A stretch of 64,000 nucleotides of DNA, from assembly GCA_948470475.1 (NCBI GenBank), contig OX419341.1, positions 3,821,513 through 3,885,512 on the forward strand, read 5' to 3'. Made by a program: the position numbers and the translations under genes. How positions within the stretch are numbered: position 1 is the stretch's first letter; every line of letters starts with the position of its first letter. Shown here one piece after another: positions 47,660 to 57,596 of the stretch. The notes below the pieces were generated by a model. That model was given only the letters and a program-made list of their open reading frames with translations. It had not been told where the DNA came from and made no database searches. The stretch is from Galaxea fascicularis (lineage: Eukaryota > Cnidaria > Anthozoa > Scleractinia > Euphylliidae).

Positions 47660-50600
47660 CTACACAATTCCTTGTTCCAGCATTGACTGAGCTACCTTCA
47701 AGAAGCCTCCTATATTGGCCCCCTTCACATAGTCGATGTAATTGCCATCTTTAGATGTGCCATACAAGACACAGGTGTTGTGAATGCTTTCCATGATGTC
47801 ATGCAAGCGCTCATCCACGCCCTCCCGGGTCCACGCGTGACGGAGACTGTTCTGTGACATCTCCAGACCGGAAACGGCCACGCCTCCAGCATTGGACGCC
47901 TTGCCTGGACCGTATAAGATCCTGTGTTTCTGGAACACGTCGATAGCCTCAGGCTCCGTCGGCATGTTGGCACCTTCCGCTACACAGTAACACCCATTGT
48001 TAATCAGCACCTCTGCGTCTTCTTTGCTCACTTCGTTTTGAGTGGCGCACGGAAGCGCGACGTCGCATTTGAGAAACCAGGGGCGCTTTCCCTCAAAAAA
48101 CTCGGCGTCTGGATACTTCTCCACGTATTCGCTGATGCGACCGCGTTTCACGTTCTTCAGCCATTTGACATACTCGATCTTTTCTTTGTCCAACCCACCG
48201 TGATCGTACACGGTTCCTTGCGAGTCAGACAGCGTCACCACTTTTCCACCTAAATGTAGGACTTTCTCCGCGGCGAACTGCGCCACGTTGCCCGATCCAG
48301 ACACGGTAACCGTCTTTCCTCTGAAGGTTTCGCCACGTGTGTTCAGCATCTCGGCCGTAAAGTACACCAATCCATACCCAGTAGCTTCCGGTCGCAGCAT
48401 ACTTCCGCCGAAGCTGAACGACTTCCCTGTCAGTACCCCGGTGAATTCGTTGCGTATTTTTTTGTACTGACCAAACAAGTACCCGATTTCCCTTCCTCCG
48501 ACGCCGATATCTCCTGCCGGGACATCTGTGTTCGGGCCAATGTGCCTCTGGAGCTCAGACATGAAGGATTGGCAGAAATTCATGACCTCGTTATCGGTCT
48601 TACCCTTGGGGTCGAAATCCGAGCCCCCCTTCCCGCCTCCAAGAGGCAGAGTTGTAAGGCTGTTCTTGAAAACTTGTTCAAATCCAAGAAACTTTAGAAT
48701 TCCTAGATTGACGCTGGGGTGAAAACGCAGCCCTCCTTTGTACGGACCAATGGCGGAGTTGAACTCCACACGGAAGCCCCTGTTGACATGGACCTCTCCT
48801 TTGTCGTCCCTCCAAGGGACCCTGAAGATAACGACCCTTTCTGGTTCCACGATGCGTTCCAAGATGTTCCCTTCGAGGTAGACGGGGTGGACCCTGAGGA
48901 AGTCCCATAGGGAACTAATGACCTCGTGAACAGCTTGGTGGAACTCATGTTCGCCAGGGTTTTTCTCTACAACGTGGCTCATAAAATCATCTACGCTTTT
49001 GTACCTCATCTGGGGAAAGAAATTATTAAAAAAATAAAGTCAAATAAAACTCAAAGCGATTTTATCCACTTAGTGAGTTCGCGCTCTGTGTGAAAAACAA
49101 AAGCGACAGTTTCGCAGCGTTTAACTGAACTCAAGTCTTCGAGAGCTTGAAAACTGACTGCAAATTTTACGCAAAGAGGTTAGGGCTTTTCCACAAAGTT
49201 TACTGCATCTGGTTTTACGGTTACTGCTCAGATGTCCGACCAACAAAGAAACCACCTTACAGTCATTATGTCCTCTTGGTTCTCACCGATTATCTTTATT
49301 CCAAAACCTGTGGTACTTCTTATAGATAGGTGCATGGGAACAATGGCCAAAAATGATCTCGCCAACGAGAAAAATTTTCTTTCGCTTTCCTCAATTCCAC
49401 GTGACCTTATTTTCGGTTTCACGAGGGTTATTTCACACTCACGTTTAACTTTACCTTTTTAACAGGAACTCCTCGAATTTGGCTCAGGGGGATAGAACGA
49501 GAATTATATCCTTTGGAAATCCAGTTATTTTTCTGTAAAATCTCTAAACAGAGTGTTGGCGCGAATCTCACTAATAAAGACATTCGAGGAATGTATTCCT
49601 CAGCTTAACAACCAGAAAATGTGTGCTCGCAGCTGATTACGTAAACAGATAGGGAAATGGCACAAGTTAATTAAGCGCGCGCGCAGCTAAAGAACTCCCC
49701 TCAAATTCAATTTCAAATTGAGAACATGATGAAGGGCGCACCCGCTCCCAAGCCTCCAGCTTTCTTGTTCCTGAAGTCGTACGAGTCCTAGATCGCAGCC
49801 ACGGTCGCGTATCGCAATTAAATAAAAATGAATCCCTGGATTTTTGAATAATTTTTCTAAGGACCGATTACATGGTGAATTTCAGCCCGGGCTGAAATGT
49901 CAGCCCGGTCAACCGGGCTGAAATTTTGTTGCGATTACATGACGAACTTCAGCCCGGGCTGAAATATTAGCTTTTCCTTCCTACTAGCAGCAGCCATCTT
50001 GTTTCCTGGAAAACAAAATCATTGCGCATGTCCAAGCTCACTATTCAGCCCGGGCTGAAATTCCGTTTCGATTACATGAGATTTTTTCAGATTTTCTGGC
50101 CCGTTTGCCCGGGCTGAAAACCCTAGCCCGGTTTGAGCAAACCGGGCTAGGATTTTCAGCCCGGACTGAATTGCGCCCCGGGCTGAATTCCTCTCCATGT
50201 AATCGACAATTTGATTTTAAGGGCCTGATTACATGAGCCGGGCTGGTTTGAGTTTGCCGGGATCTCGGCATGTTTGTTAAACGCAACAAAAATCAACTTC
50301 GCGATTACATGACAACCGGGCCAGCCCACACCGAAGCAGCCCGGCTAACCGGGCCAGCCCGGCTCATGTAATCAGGCCCTAAGAGGATTTGTTTCAGAAG
50401 CCGGGCTGAAATTCACCATGTAATCGGGCCCTAAGAGGAAATTTCTCCAGAAATATAATTTAGACTCAATTTTTTTTGTAAACAATGGCAACAACTAAAC
50501 GTCGATTGAATAACAGAAATCGCCCACTCGTTATTTTATATATGATGAAAATCAGTGGACAAAAAAAACTATTTCTTTCCGTTGTCAAGGTCAAGGTTCG

Positions 50601-52420
50601 CAAGTCACCCACGCGTGCTGGTACTTAATTAACAACCGCCCGACTGGAGAAATGGTATTGTGGGTACTGAAATAAGCAGCCTCGCCCTTACAGGACAAAA
50701 CGCACGAATTTGCTTTCTGAAAAGATTAGATTTTATCCCTTTCAAATTCCGTGGACTTCGATCCTTGCTTGATTTGTTGTCGGTTATAAGTCAGAACTCT
50801 CGAGCCAGAGCGGAGATCGTTTCGATTTCCTGACTAAAGGTCAAAACCCACAAAATTTAGCGATGGGAGTCCAGCAAATCTGGACCTTAGCTGAGGGTTT
50901 TATTCAGACAAAAAAGTGGCTATTTTCGAAACGTTTCTGTCGTTCTTTTCTCTGGAATGACCTGGAATGGCTTTTAATTCCAGCCTCGTTCTCGTGCAAA
51001 ACGTACACGTGAATACACCCCACCAGTTTGTTGCATCACTCACGTCAATCACTTTTGGTTTTCAAAACTCCAAACGAGCACATCCTAACAGATGAGTTAC
51101 ACCGTGCCAGAGCTACGGCATATAAGTCGTCGCAATCGCGTTGATTCCACCGCACCGGTACAAATGCCCATCTCCTTTCATGTTCGCAGCCTATGAAATG
51201 CCGGTCGGTAGCTCAAATTTTGCACCAATTTTGCACCAGTAGAATTGATTACACAGGCCCAATCAGCCAAATTATGCAACAAAATTGCACACAACAAATT
51301 ATATAAGACTCCGAAACGTTGGAATACTTCCTCCCCGTCCACCTCCAAATCAGCGGAAAGAGAATTGAAAGAAATTAAGTGAGTCAAATACTGGATTCTA
51401 GTGAGAAGGTCACTGAAAATAACACAGTACCCTGCATCAAACGTGAGAAAATTTGCAAATTATCCCGGGTAATGTCACGCGAACGTCCAGACCACCCTTG
51501 ATTATTCTTCGGTTTTCAATAGCAAAACAATGCAAATCGTGGGACTTAATTAGCTTTTCGTACCTCCTTTTAGAGCACTGAGAAACGAATGATGTTAAAA
51601 AAGCCTTTTATAGCCAAATATCGCATCATAGGTCTGAAATTTCGGTCAAATATAATTTAACCACGGATGAGCGTCGTGCAATGGACTTATTCAAACAGCC
51701 TCGTGCCACTTATTTAGATTTTGGAATAATCCGCTTGCTTACTACTTTTAGAGTATGCTCCTCTTATTTTTCTTCTCGAAAATTAGATAACATCTCGGGA
51801 AAAAACATTTCTATCATACAACTGCTTAAATTTCCGGTTAAACCTGCAAGAACATATACACGAACTTAACAAGGAAACGCTCCATGATTGCTGCACGGTT
51901 ATTGCTCTGTCACTAGAAGAATTTAACCACCCCAATTCGAAAGAAACGATGTCAAGTTGAGAACTACGAGCTGTAAGTAGTTTGTTTCTGTTTAAGATTT
52001 CACTCTCAAACCCGGGAATGTTGCCAAAATTTAAGTTCCTAATTAGAAATCCAGGAGGGCCGGTGAATCCCTTAATGGCTACCTGCCCAAAAGCACTACG
52101 TTGTTCACTGTTGGACTTGTTTTTCCGTTTATTCCAACTTCCATGGTTTTCAAACTGCCCTAAATGTTTTACTGAAGCATTTTTATCCAAGAAAAGTGGA
52201 ATTAGTCGAGTTAGGCCCTCGTCTGTGAAATGCCTTTCGTTTTTTTGGTGCTGTTTCTAAGCGAAGTGCAAAGATAAACATCACCTACCAGTGACGTGTC
52301 TCCGCCATTTTCTTCGACAACTGCTGGGCGAGCACCAGTTGCAGCTCGAACAGGGACTCGACGAAGCAGCAGAGCTCCTCTCTGAATCGAAAATCTACTT
52401 CCCACCGATCGTAAGAACAT
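47660..52420 (-). CDS. gdhA: Bacterial-type NADP glutamate dehydrogenase with spliced mitochondrial presequence exon
   Basis: The main exon 49009-47660 is an uninterrupted 449-codon frame aligning end to end with bacterial GdhA (~447 residues). Seen: AIGPYKGGLRFHPS, LGGGKGGSDFDPKGK, PAGDIGVGGREIG, SFGGSMLRPEATGYG, the nucleotide-binding GSGNVAQFA, EGANMPTEPEA and PGKASNAGGV. The reaction is 2-oxoglutarate plus ammonium plus NADPH to glutamate; NADP preference is inferred from the family. Directly before the ATG is a clean acceptor (TTTCTTTCCCCAG). At 52420-52289 a 44-codon exon begins MFLRSVGSRFSIQRG, with seven Arg and no acid in 35 residues, and ends at donor gtaggt in phase 0. Joining the two gives 493 residues. 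The catalytic exon is certain; the presequence exon is inferred. It lies between CLPB and the 57 kb genes with no partner gene. Confidence 0.88.
49859..50443. mobile_element. Nested GATTACATG inverted-repeat elements (Harbinger-like)
   Basis: The outer element has ends GGACCGATTACATGGTGAAT and ATTCACCATGTAATCGGGCC, with TAA on both flanks. An inner element at about 50220-50393 has ends GGGCCTGATTACATGAGCCG and CGGCTCATGTAATCAGGCCC, also flanked by TAA. Both lie in the GDH intron. The three-base TAA duplication and GGGCC tips fit PIF/Harbinger-type MITEs (inference). Confidence 0.85.
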
Positions 52421-53400
52421 TGTTGTATACTATTTTTCCAATCTAAATGTTGCCGAGACAGCTTTCCGCTAATATGAACGTCCTATCTCTTCCCGGCCTG
52501 CTTTGTTGATTAATATGGGGGTGTGTAGAAGGCGTTGGCTTAAGGAGCGATCTGATTGGATAACAAACAAATGACATTGACATTGGAGATTGACAAGCGT
52601 GCCATTCCGCACAACCGCATCCAAAACGAAAACACAGTCGTGTCCTCAACACATTCTGGTTTCACTTAACTACTGTTACAAGTTGAAAGATTCCTTAACA
52701 AACCCCTGTCCGTATCATGATTCGATGAAACCTTCAAGTTTTTGCTGCGAAGTTGATCAACGTTTCTCAGAAAAATGCTAAAATCAACGCAATCTGGAGG
52801 TCACGCCATCCGTAATCGTCATATCCAAAATATCACGCGATCTATGACAATCACATGACATTTTACGCAACATTCAGAAATGTTGTTTGTTGAAAGTTTA
52901 AAAAAAATTAATGACCCCAACTCTCGAACTAGTGCTTGTCCAAAATTGTCAAAGGAAGATGTGGCGTTAATTTGTGTTTTCCCTTAAAAGCAGTGAAGGA
53001 CGAAGTTAACGTACGGTAAAAAAAATTGGAAAGTTTTCATTCTGAAGAGTACGTTACTAGAAGCATGACCGTAAATGCTTCCGTTTCCTTCTGTGACGAG
53101 TTTAAGGTGTCTGCAACGTAAATAGGGACGCGTGCAAGATTTCGCGTTTACATTTTATTCATGGCCATTGTAAAGCCCATTCAACAAGTCATTGATTTCT
53201 GAAATTATTATATACTTCTGCATGCACTGAACGTGGTTAAATTTGAAGTAAGTAATTTTAAGTAGAGGTTTTCTCTGTTAAGTATCTCTAAACAGTTTTG
53301 TTGTACAATGATCATCATCACTTATTTTACTTTTGGTCATCTTCATTTCGATTTTTGGTAAAAACCACAGTTCTGGAAAAATAAATGGCAATTACTTTAT
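52421..53400. other. Region upstream of the GDH presequence exon
   Basis: Probable GDH promoter near 52421-52600. Otherwise nothing recognised. Confidence 0.4.
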
Positions 53401-53419
53401 TTGACTGCACTTTCTGCAG

Positions 53420-53517
53420 AATCTATGCAATTCTCAAGAATATTTTATTCTGATGTCAAACTCCACATCAGCCAATGGCTATGGCTACCAGACTGTGAAC
53501 CTGCCTGACCAAATAAA
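53420..53517 (+). CDS. Possible isolated coding exon, product unknown
   Basis: An open stretch of 98 nt is bordered by an acceptor (tttctgcag) and a donor (gtatgc). It contains an in-frame ATG followed by SNSTSANGYGYQTVNLPDQ, which reads like real protein rather than random translation. It could be the first coding exon of a plus-strand gene. I found no convincing partner exon downstream. Confidence 0.25.
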
Positions 53518-54834
53518 GTATGCATGGATTTCACAATTTTCTGGTCTTTTTCAAGTGTTTGCACATTCCATATTCTAAGCTTTCCAATAATTTACCATGG
53601 GGATTGTAATGGTTATCATTCCTCAGATTCTATTCACTTCAATTTCCTGATCTTTGTATTAAATGAAATGTTTCAAATTGTTTTGTTGGTTCATCCTGTT
53701 GGCAAGGTGATGTCAATGAAAGAACATTATTTGGTTGTATCATTACCATTATTACTGCTAATATAAACACAAAGTTTACGAATGAGCCTCCAATTGATGT
53801 GATTTTAATAAAACATACAAATAAAGATTTCAAGAATTAAAAGTGAAAACAACATCCCTAATTTGTCAGTATGAACCTTGGACTTAAAACTACTTGACTG
53901 CCTGCCACACATAAAATGAAGGCTAGGTAAGCAGAAACTGACAGCCATGGATTGCAGACTTAAGGGTAAATTACCGTAGAAATGGTCCAATTGTGCATAC
54001 AATGTAGATGAGCATGGGGTGAAAGGGAAAGCAAAGTGCCATTTTGTCTGTTTTTTTGGTTAAATACATGTACATATCAAGCTCCAACTAAAGAATGAGA
54101 AAAATAGACTTCTTTTGGAACTGTGTTTTCATAAAGAATCTGTTTTCATTGACTGGGATCAATGCCATGAGATTTTTGTTTGAAGCCACAAAGCAGAAGC
54201 TCGCATGGAATTTGGTGCCTTCTTCCACCGTAGCTCATGTGAAATAAAACTAGACAACTCAAACTTGGGTAATGGCAACATAATCTGTTTTTTAAAATTT
54301 ACTTTTCTATTCATTCCCATTGAACAATAAGGGATAGTAAAACTGGCTTCTTTAAAATTTTTGTTTCAAATAGCTCAAAGCCTTTCATGTTTTCATGACC
54401 TGTCACAGTTTGCATCTTAACACCATCTTTCAAATGCACTTACAACCATTATGACTGCCTCACCGGTCATGTGAGTCAGCATGGACATATTGATATATTT
54501 CTAAAATTTTCAATATTCTACACTTTATGCTCAGTCCACAATCCACAATCCAATTTTGTACCAAGGCCATAGTCCTTTGTCCACAATTTATTCTTGTCAC
54601 TTTCCTAGTGAACTTGGAAGGCAAGACTTCAACAAATCTTAGTTTTGCCACAAAAACACTATCAGTAGCAATACTTAAAGAAATAAAACCTTTGTTACAA
54701 AATAAATAACTTCATCTATTAGCTATCTGGGGTCAGTTTTGCTAATCCGGAAGGCCCTTTTCACCACTTGCACACATCTGAAGTGATAGCAAATATGGGG
54801 AGACTAATGAGAAATTATGAGCTGTTGATAAAAC

Positions 54835-55050
54835 TTAAAACTCTTTTAAGAGTGACCAAAAGGTAGTTTCTCCACATGCACAATAATTTACTACTTAAAG
54901 TCAAACAAACGCACGAGAAAAGACAAGAGAAATGACTCTGAGGTCTTGATTGTTTAACAAATTCTCCTTGTCATTATCATTGAAAATGTATACAGAACAA
55001 TGTGAAGAATATGTATGCTGATATTACGATTTAAAAGGTTGAACAACAGG
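54835..55050. mobile_element. TTAACCCTTTAA-type repeat, diverged copy 3
   Basis: Contains AGAGTGACCAAAAGG, TCTTGATTGTTTAACAAATT, CTCCTTGTCATTATC and ATGCTGATATTACGATTTAA, in the same order as the copy at 34800. Confidence 0.6.
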
Positions 55051-55175
55051 CCACAAAATTTGAAACAGGATGTTAAAATACAAATTTTACTGGTAAAAAT
55101 ACACTCACAAGATTTGCTATGGTCTAAACTTGTCACAGTCATAGTCCATGAGTTTTTTTAAAGATTCCTTCAATA

Positions 55176-55345
55176 GGCCATTTCCGAGTTCATGTCTGCC
55201 TCCTCTTCAAAGCGAGTCTAAGTGCGAAGTTTTTGTTATGAAAATTAGTTTTCATTCATATGTAAAGTAGAACTAATCATCATCACAAAAACTTCGCACT
55301 TAGACTCACTTTGAAGAGGAGGCAGACATGAACTCGGAAATGGCC
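55176..55345. mobile_element. GGCCATTTCCGAG-family inverted-repeat element, copy 2
   Basis: 170 bp with arms of about 60 bp complementary from GGCCATTTCCGAGTTCATGT to its mirror. TA flanks both ends. Shares AAGCGAGTCTAAGTGCGAAG-like sequence with the copy at 17517. Confidence 0.9.
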
Positions 55346-55487
55346 TATTAGAAGAACAATATTGTCATTGCATTATAAATAAGAACTGAAGATGGACATG
55401 TCTCCCTGTATCTTCAAATCAAACTGTTGTTGTACTTTTTGGCTCTTTCTTGATTGGGACTGGTAGTCTAGAGAATGTTAGTGACCA

Positions 55488-57518
55488 GGATTTTTTCGAT
55501 GCTTTCCTTTTTTTACTGGGCTTGACATTTCATCATCATCATCAGATACATCACTGTCTACTCCAGCTCCCTCAGTTACTGAATTTATCAGGATTTCTGG
55601 TATTCTGGAAATATCACCTTAATCAAAGGAAAAACGATAGGGCAAAGATTACAAAATAACAATTATTTTAATTAATTTTATCACAGACAAGACAGCAATA
55701 TTGTCACTTCTGTTTAAAGTAAGGGGCAATGTGCAAAAAGTAGTCAGAGAAGTATAGTCAATATGCTTTTTGTCTATCAAAGTAACTCTGGATCTACCTA
55801 AGAATTTCTGGGGAAAACATACAACCTTATTGGCAACGCTGGTAATTTAATTCCAACAATATTCTCCAGCTGCTTTCTCTATATTATCAATGCAAATTTG
55901 CTCTGTAGAAAGGGTAAACCTGAACTACAAAATAAGATTGAAAGTGGGGATGTTGAAGTAAAGGTATTTATTTCTATGACAGGCTGTGGTTGGTCAATTC
56001 CAGCACAGAGTTAAACTTGTCCTGAATGGTTTACTATTTTACAGCCAATCAGATTTGCTGACAAAAACTTGCAGCAAGTTTTGTGCTTGGAGATTTCCTT
56101 CACCAACATCATATTACTCCCTCCACCCCTCCTTCCCCATAACCAAGAGTTAGGAGAATGTACATATGGATACTACAACAGGGTTAACCCAATAGTGTAC
56201 TTACATACTACTGATGTTGCATAGAGACTCCTGGTAAAGTGCCTACCAAATTTGCTTTGTACAGCAAGGCTGCAAAGTAATAAACGAAAAGCAGTTAAAA
56301 CAAAACTAAAAAGTAAGATGTGCACCTGCCAGCAACAGGGAGTTGAGTAGTTATTCAATTGAGTTTTCTATTTTCTGTAAATAAAGGTAAGATGAAAAGG
56401 GATGTATAAAAATGAATGATTGTATACATCATTTACATTCATCTCTTTAACTGGAACATATGAAACCACAATTGGTCCGCTCCCAATGTCCGAGTGGCTT
56501 CATAGCTCAGTTCATTAGAGCATCGCACTGGTATCGGGAGGTCATGGGTTCAAACACCGTTGAAGCCTGGATTTTTTTTCAGGCTTTTTTATGCAATTGC
56601 AAACATAGCATTTACAACTGCGAGGATCATTCTTCATTTGATGCCAGGCCTGTTGGATCTCATTTTCCTGTCTGTATGAGCTGGCATGTCCCAGAGAAAA
56701 GTAAAGGTTTCACTTTCATTTTCTGTTAGTATCATTATCATTATTAAATTAATAGTAGAAGTAGTTGTATTCAGCGAAGGAGAACACGCAGAATACTAAT
56801 CATGTCATTTGTCAAAATCAGTTTGGCCGTCATGTTGGGCCATCTATCCTCTGGTATGTGTCTGGAGCACTTCACCTCGATCTCATGCTAATCCAAACAA
56901 TGGTGCCCATTGTTATATGCTTCGTTCTACAAAAGCCTCCGACACATGTAAATGAGGTGGACCAAAGTGGCCCTGTATTCTGTAGTTGCTCCGTGTATGT
57001 GACGCACTTAACCGATCTATGATTAATTCTAGCAGTAGCATTGTTGTTGTTGTTGTCGCGTGCATCTGCAAGAACACCATCTCTCGTCCCAGACCCTTTG
57101 AGACAAAATTTACACGACATATAATTTTTTAGGTACGTACTCAATTATCGTTCCACAAATGACCACAAATGCATGGTTACTTACACTTGGCCATTTGTCG
57201 TCGATCTTGCTAAAATACTGATCTGGGTAGCCAATCCTACAACAGAACCAAGAATATATTTACAGATCTCAATCTATCTGCAAAAATCCAAATATCAAGA
57301 AAGCCGCACGTGCGGGCGTGGAAACTTATGTAAGCCTAGTGTGCTCACCCACCTTGTTTACAGATTCCTTGTTGTAGCCTTGAGGCATGGCGCTGAAAAA
57401 GGAAACAGTTTGTTGAGGAAAATGCAGACCTAAATCGCAAATAAAGATCTTCCCTTACCACCAGCCTTGCAGCAGAAGAAACTTTTGAAATAGAACGAAA
57501 ACAACGACCGGTAAACAT
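55488..57518 (-). CDS. Exons of an unrecognised small gene divergent from RPS3 (incomplete model)
   Basis: Three consecutive exon-like blocks agree in phase: 57518-57459, 57392-57349 and 57236-57185. They start MFTGRCFRSISKVSS, a basic presequence-like N-terminus, and continue to GIGYPDQYFSKIDDKWPS. Further along the minus strand are two more open, splice-bordered pieces: about 56262-56209 (contains LLYKANLVGTLPG) and about 55620-55488, ending in an acidic then basic tail (SDVSDDDDDEMSSPVKKGK) before a stop. I could not join the last two pieces in phase, so an exon is missing or they belong elsewhere. No family was recognised. The first ATG faces the RPS3 ATG 78 bp away. Confidence 0.4.
56499..56645 (+). 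repeat. tRNA-Thr-like SINE, near full length
   Basis: The head folds as a tRNA with acceptor GGCTTCA/TGAAGCC, A-box TAGCTCAGTTCATTAGAGC, an anticodon loop with GGT, and B-box GGGTTCAAACACC. The anticodon and T stems carry mismatches. A T-run, CAGGC and the GCAATTGC...CTGCGAGGATCATTC body follow. Confidence 0.8.
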
Positions 57519-57596
57519 GGCGGACTCTCTCTTTACTGCGCGTGCGTGTGAAGGGCGCAATGAGCTCTGGGATCGTTCTCTTTAGCGGCAGTCATC
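57519..57596. promoter_or_regulatory. RPS3 promoter/5' UTR, probably divergent
   Basis: The 78 bp upstream of the RPS3 ATG contain a pyrimidine tract (TTCTCTTT near 57576) that could be the 5' TOP start typical of ribosomal protein mRNAs. On the other strand the putative gene at 57518 begins immediately. Confidence 0.4.

Noticed and set aside
47725..48948. Other-frame ORFs across the GDH exon
   Set aside because: Shadow frames of the GC-richer GDH coding exon.
56499..56570. Functional tRNA-Thr gene
   Set aside because: Mismatches in the anticodon and T stems, and a shared SINE body follows it.
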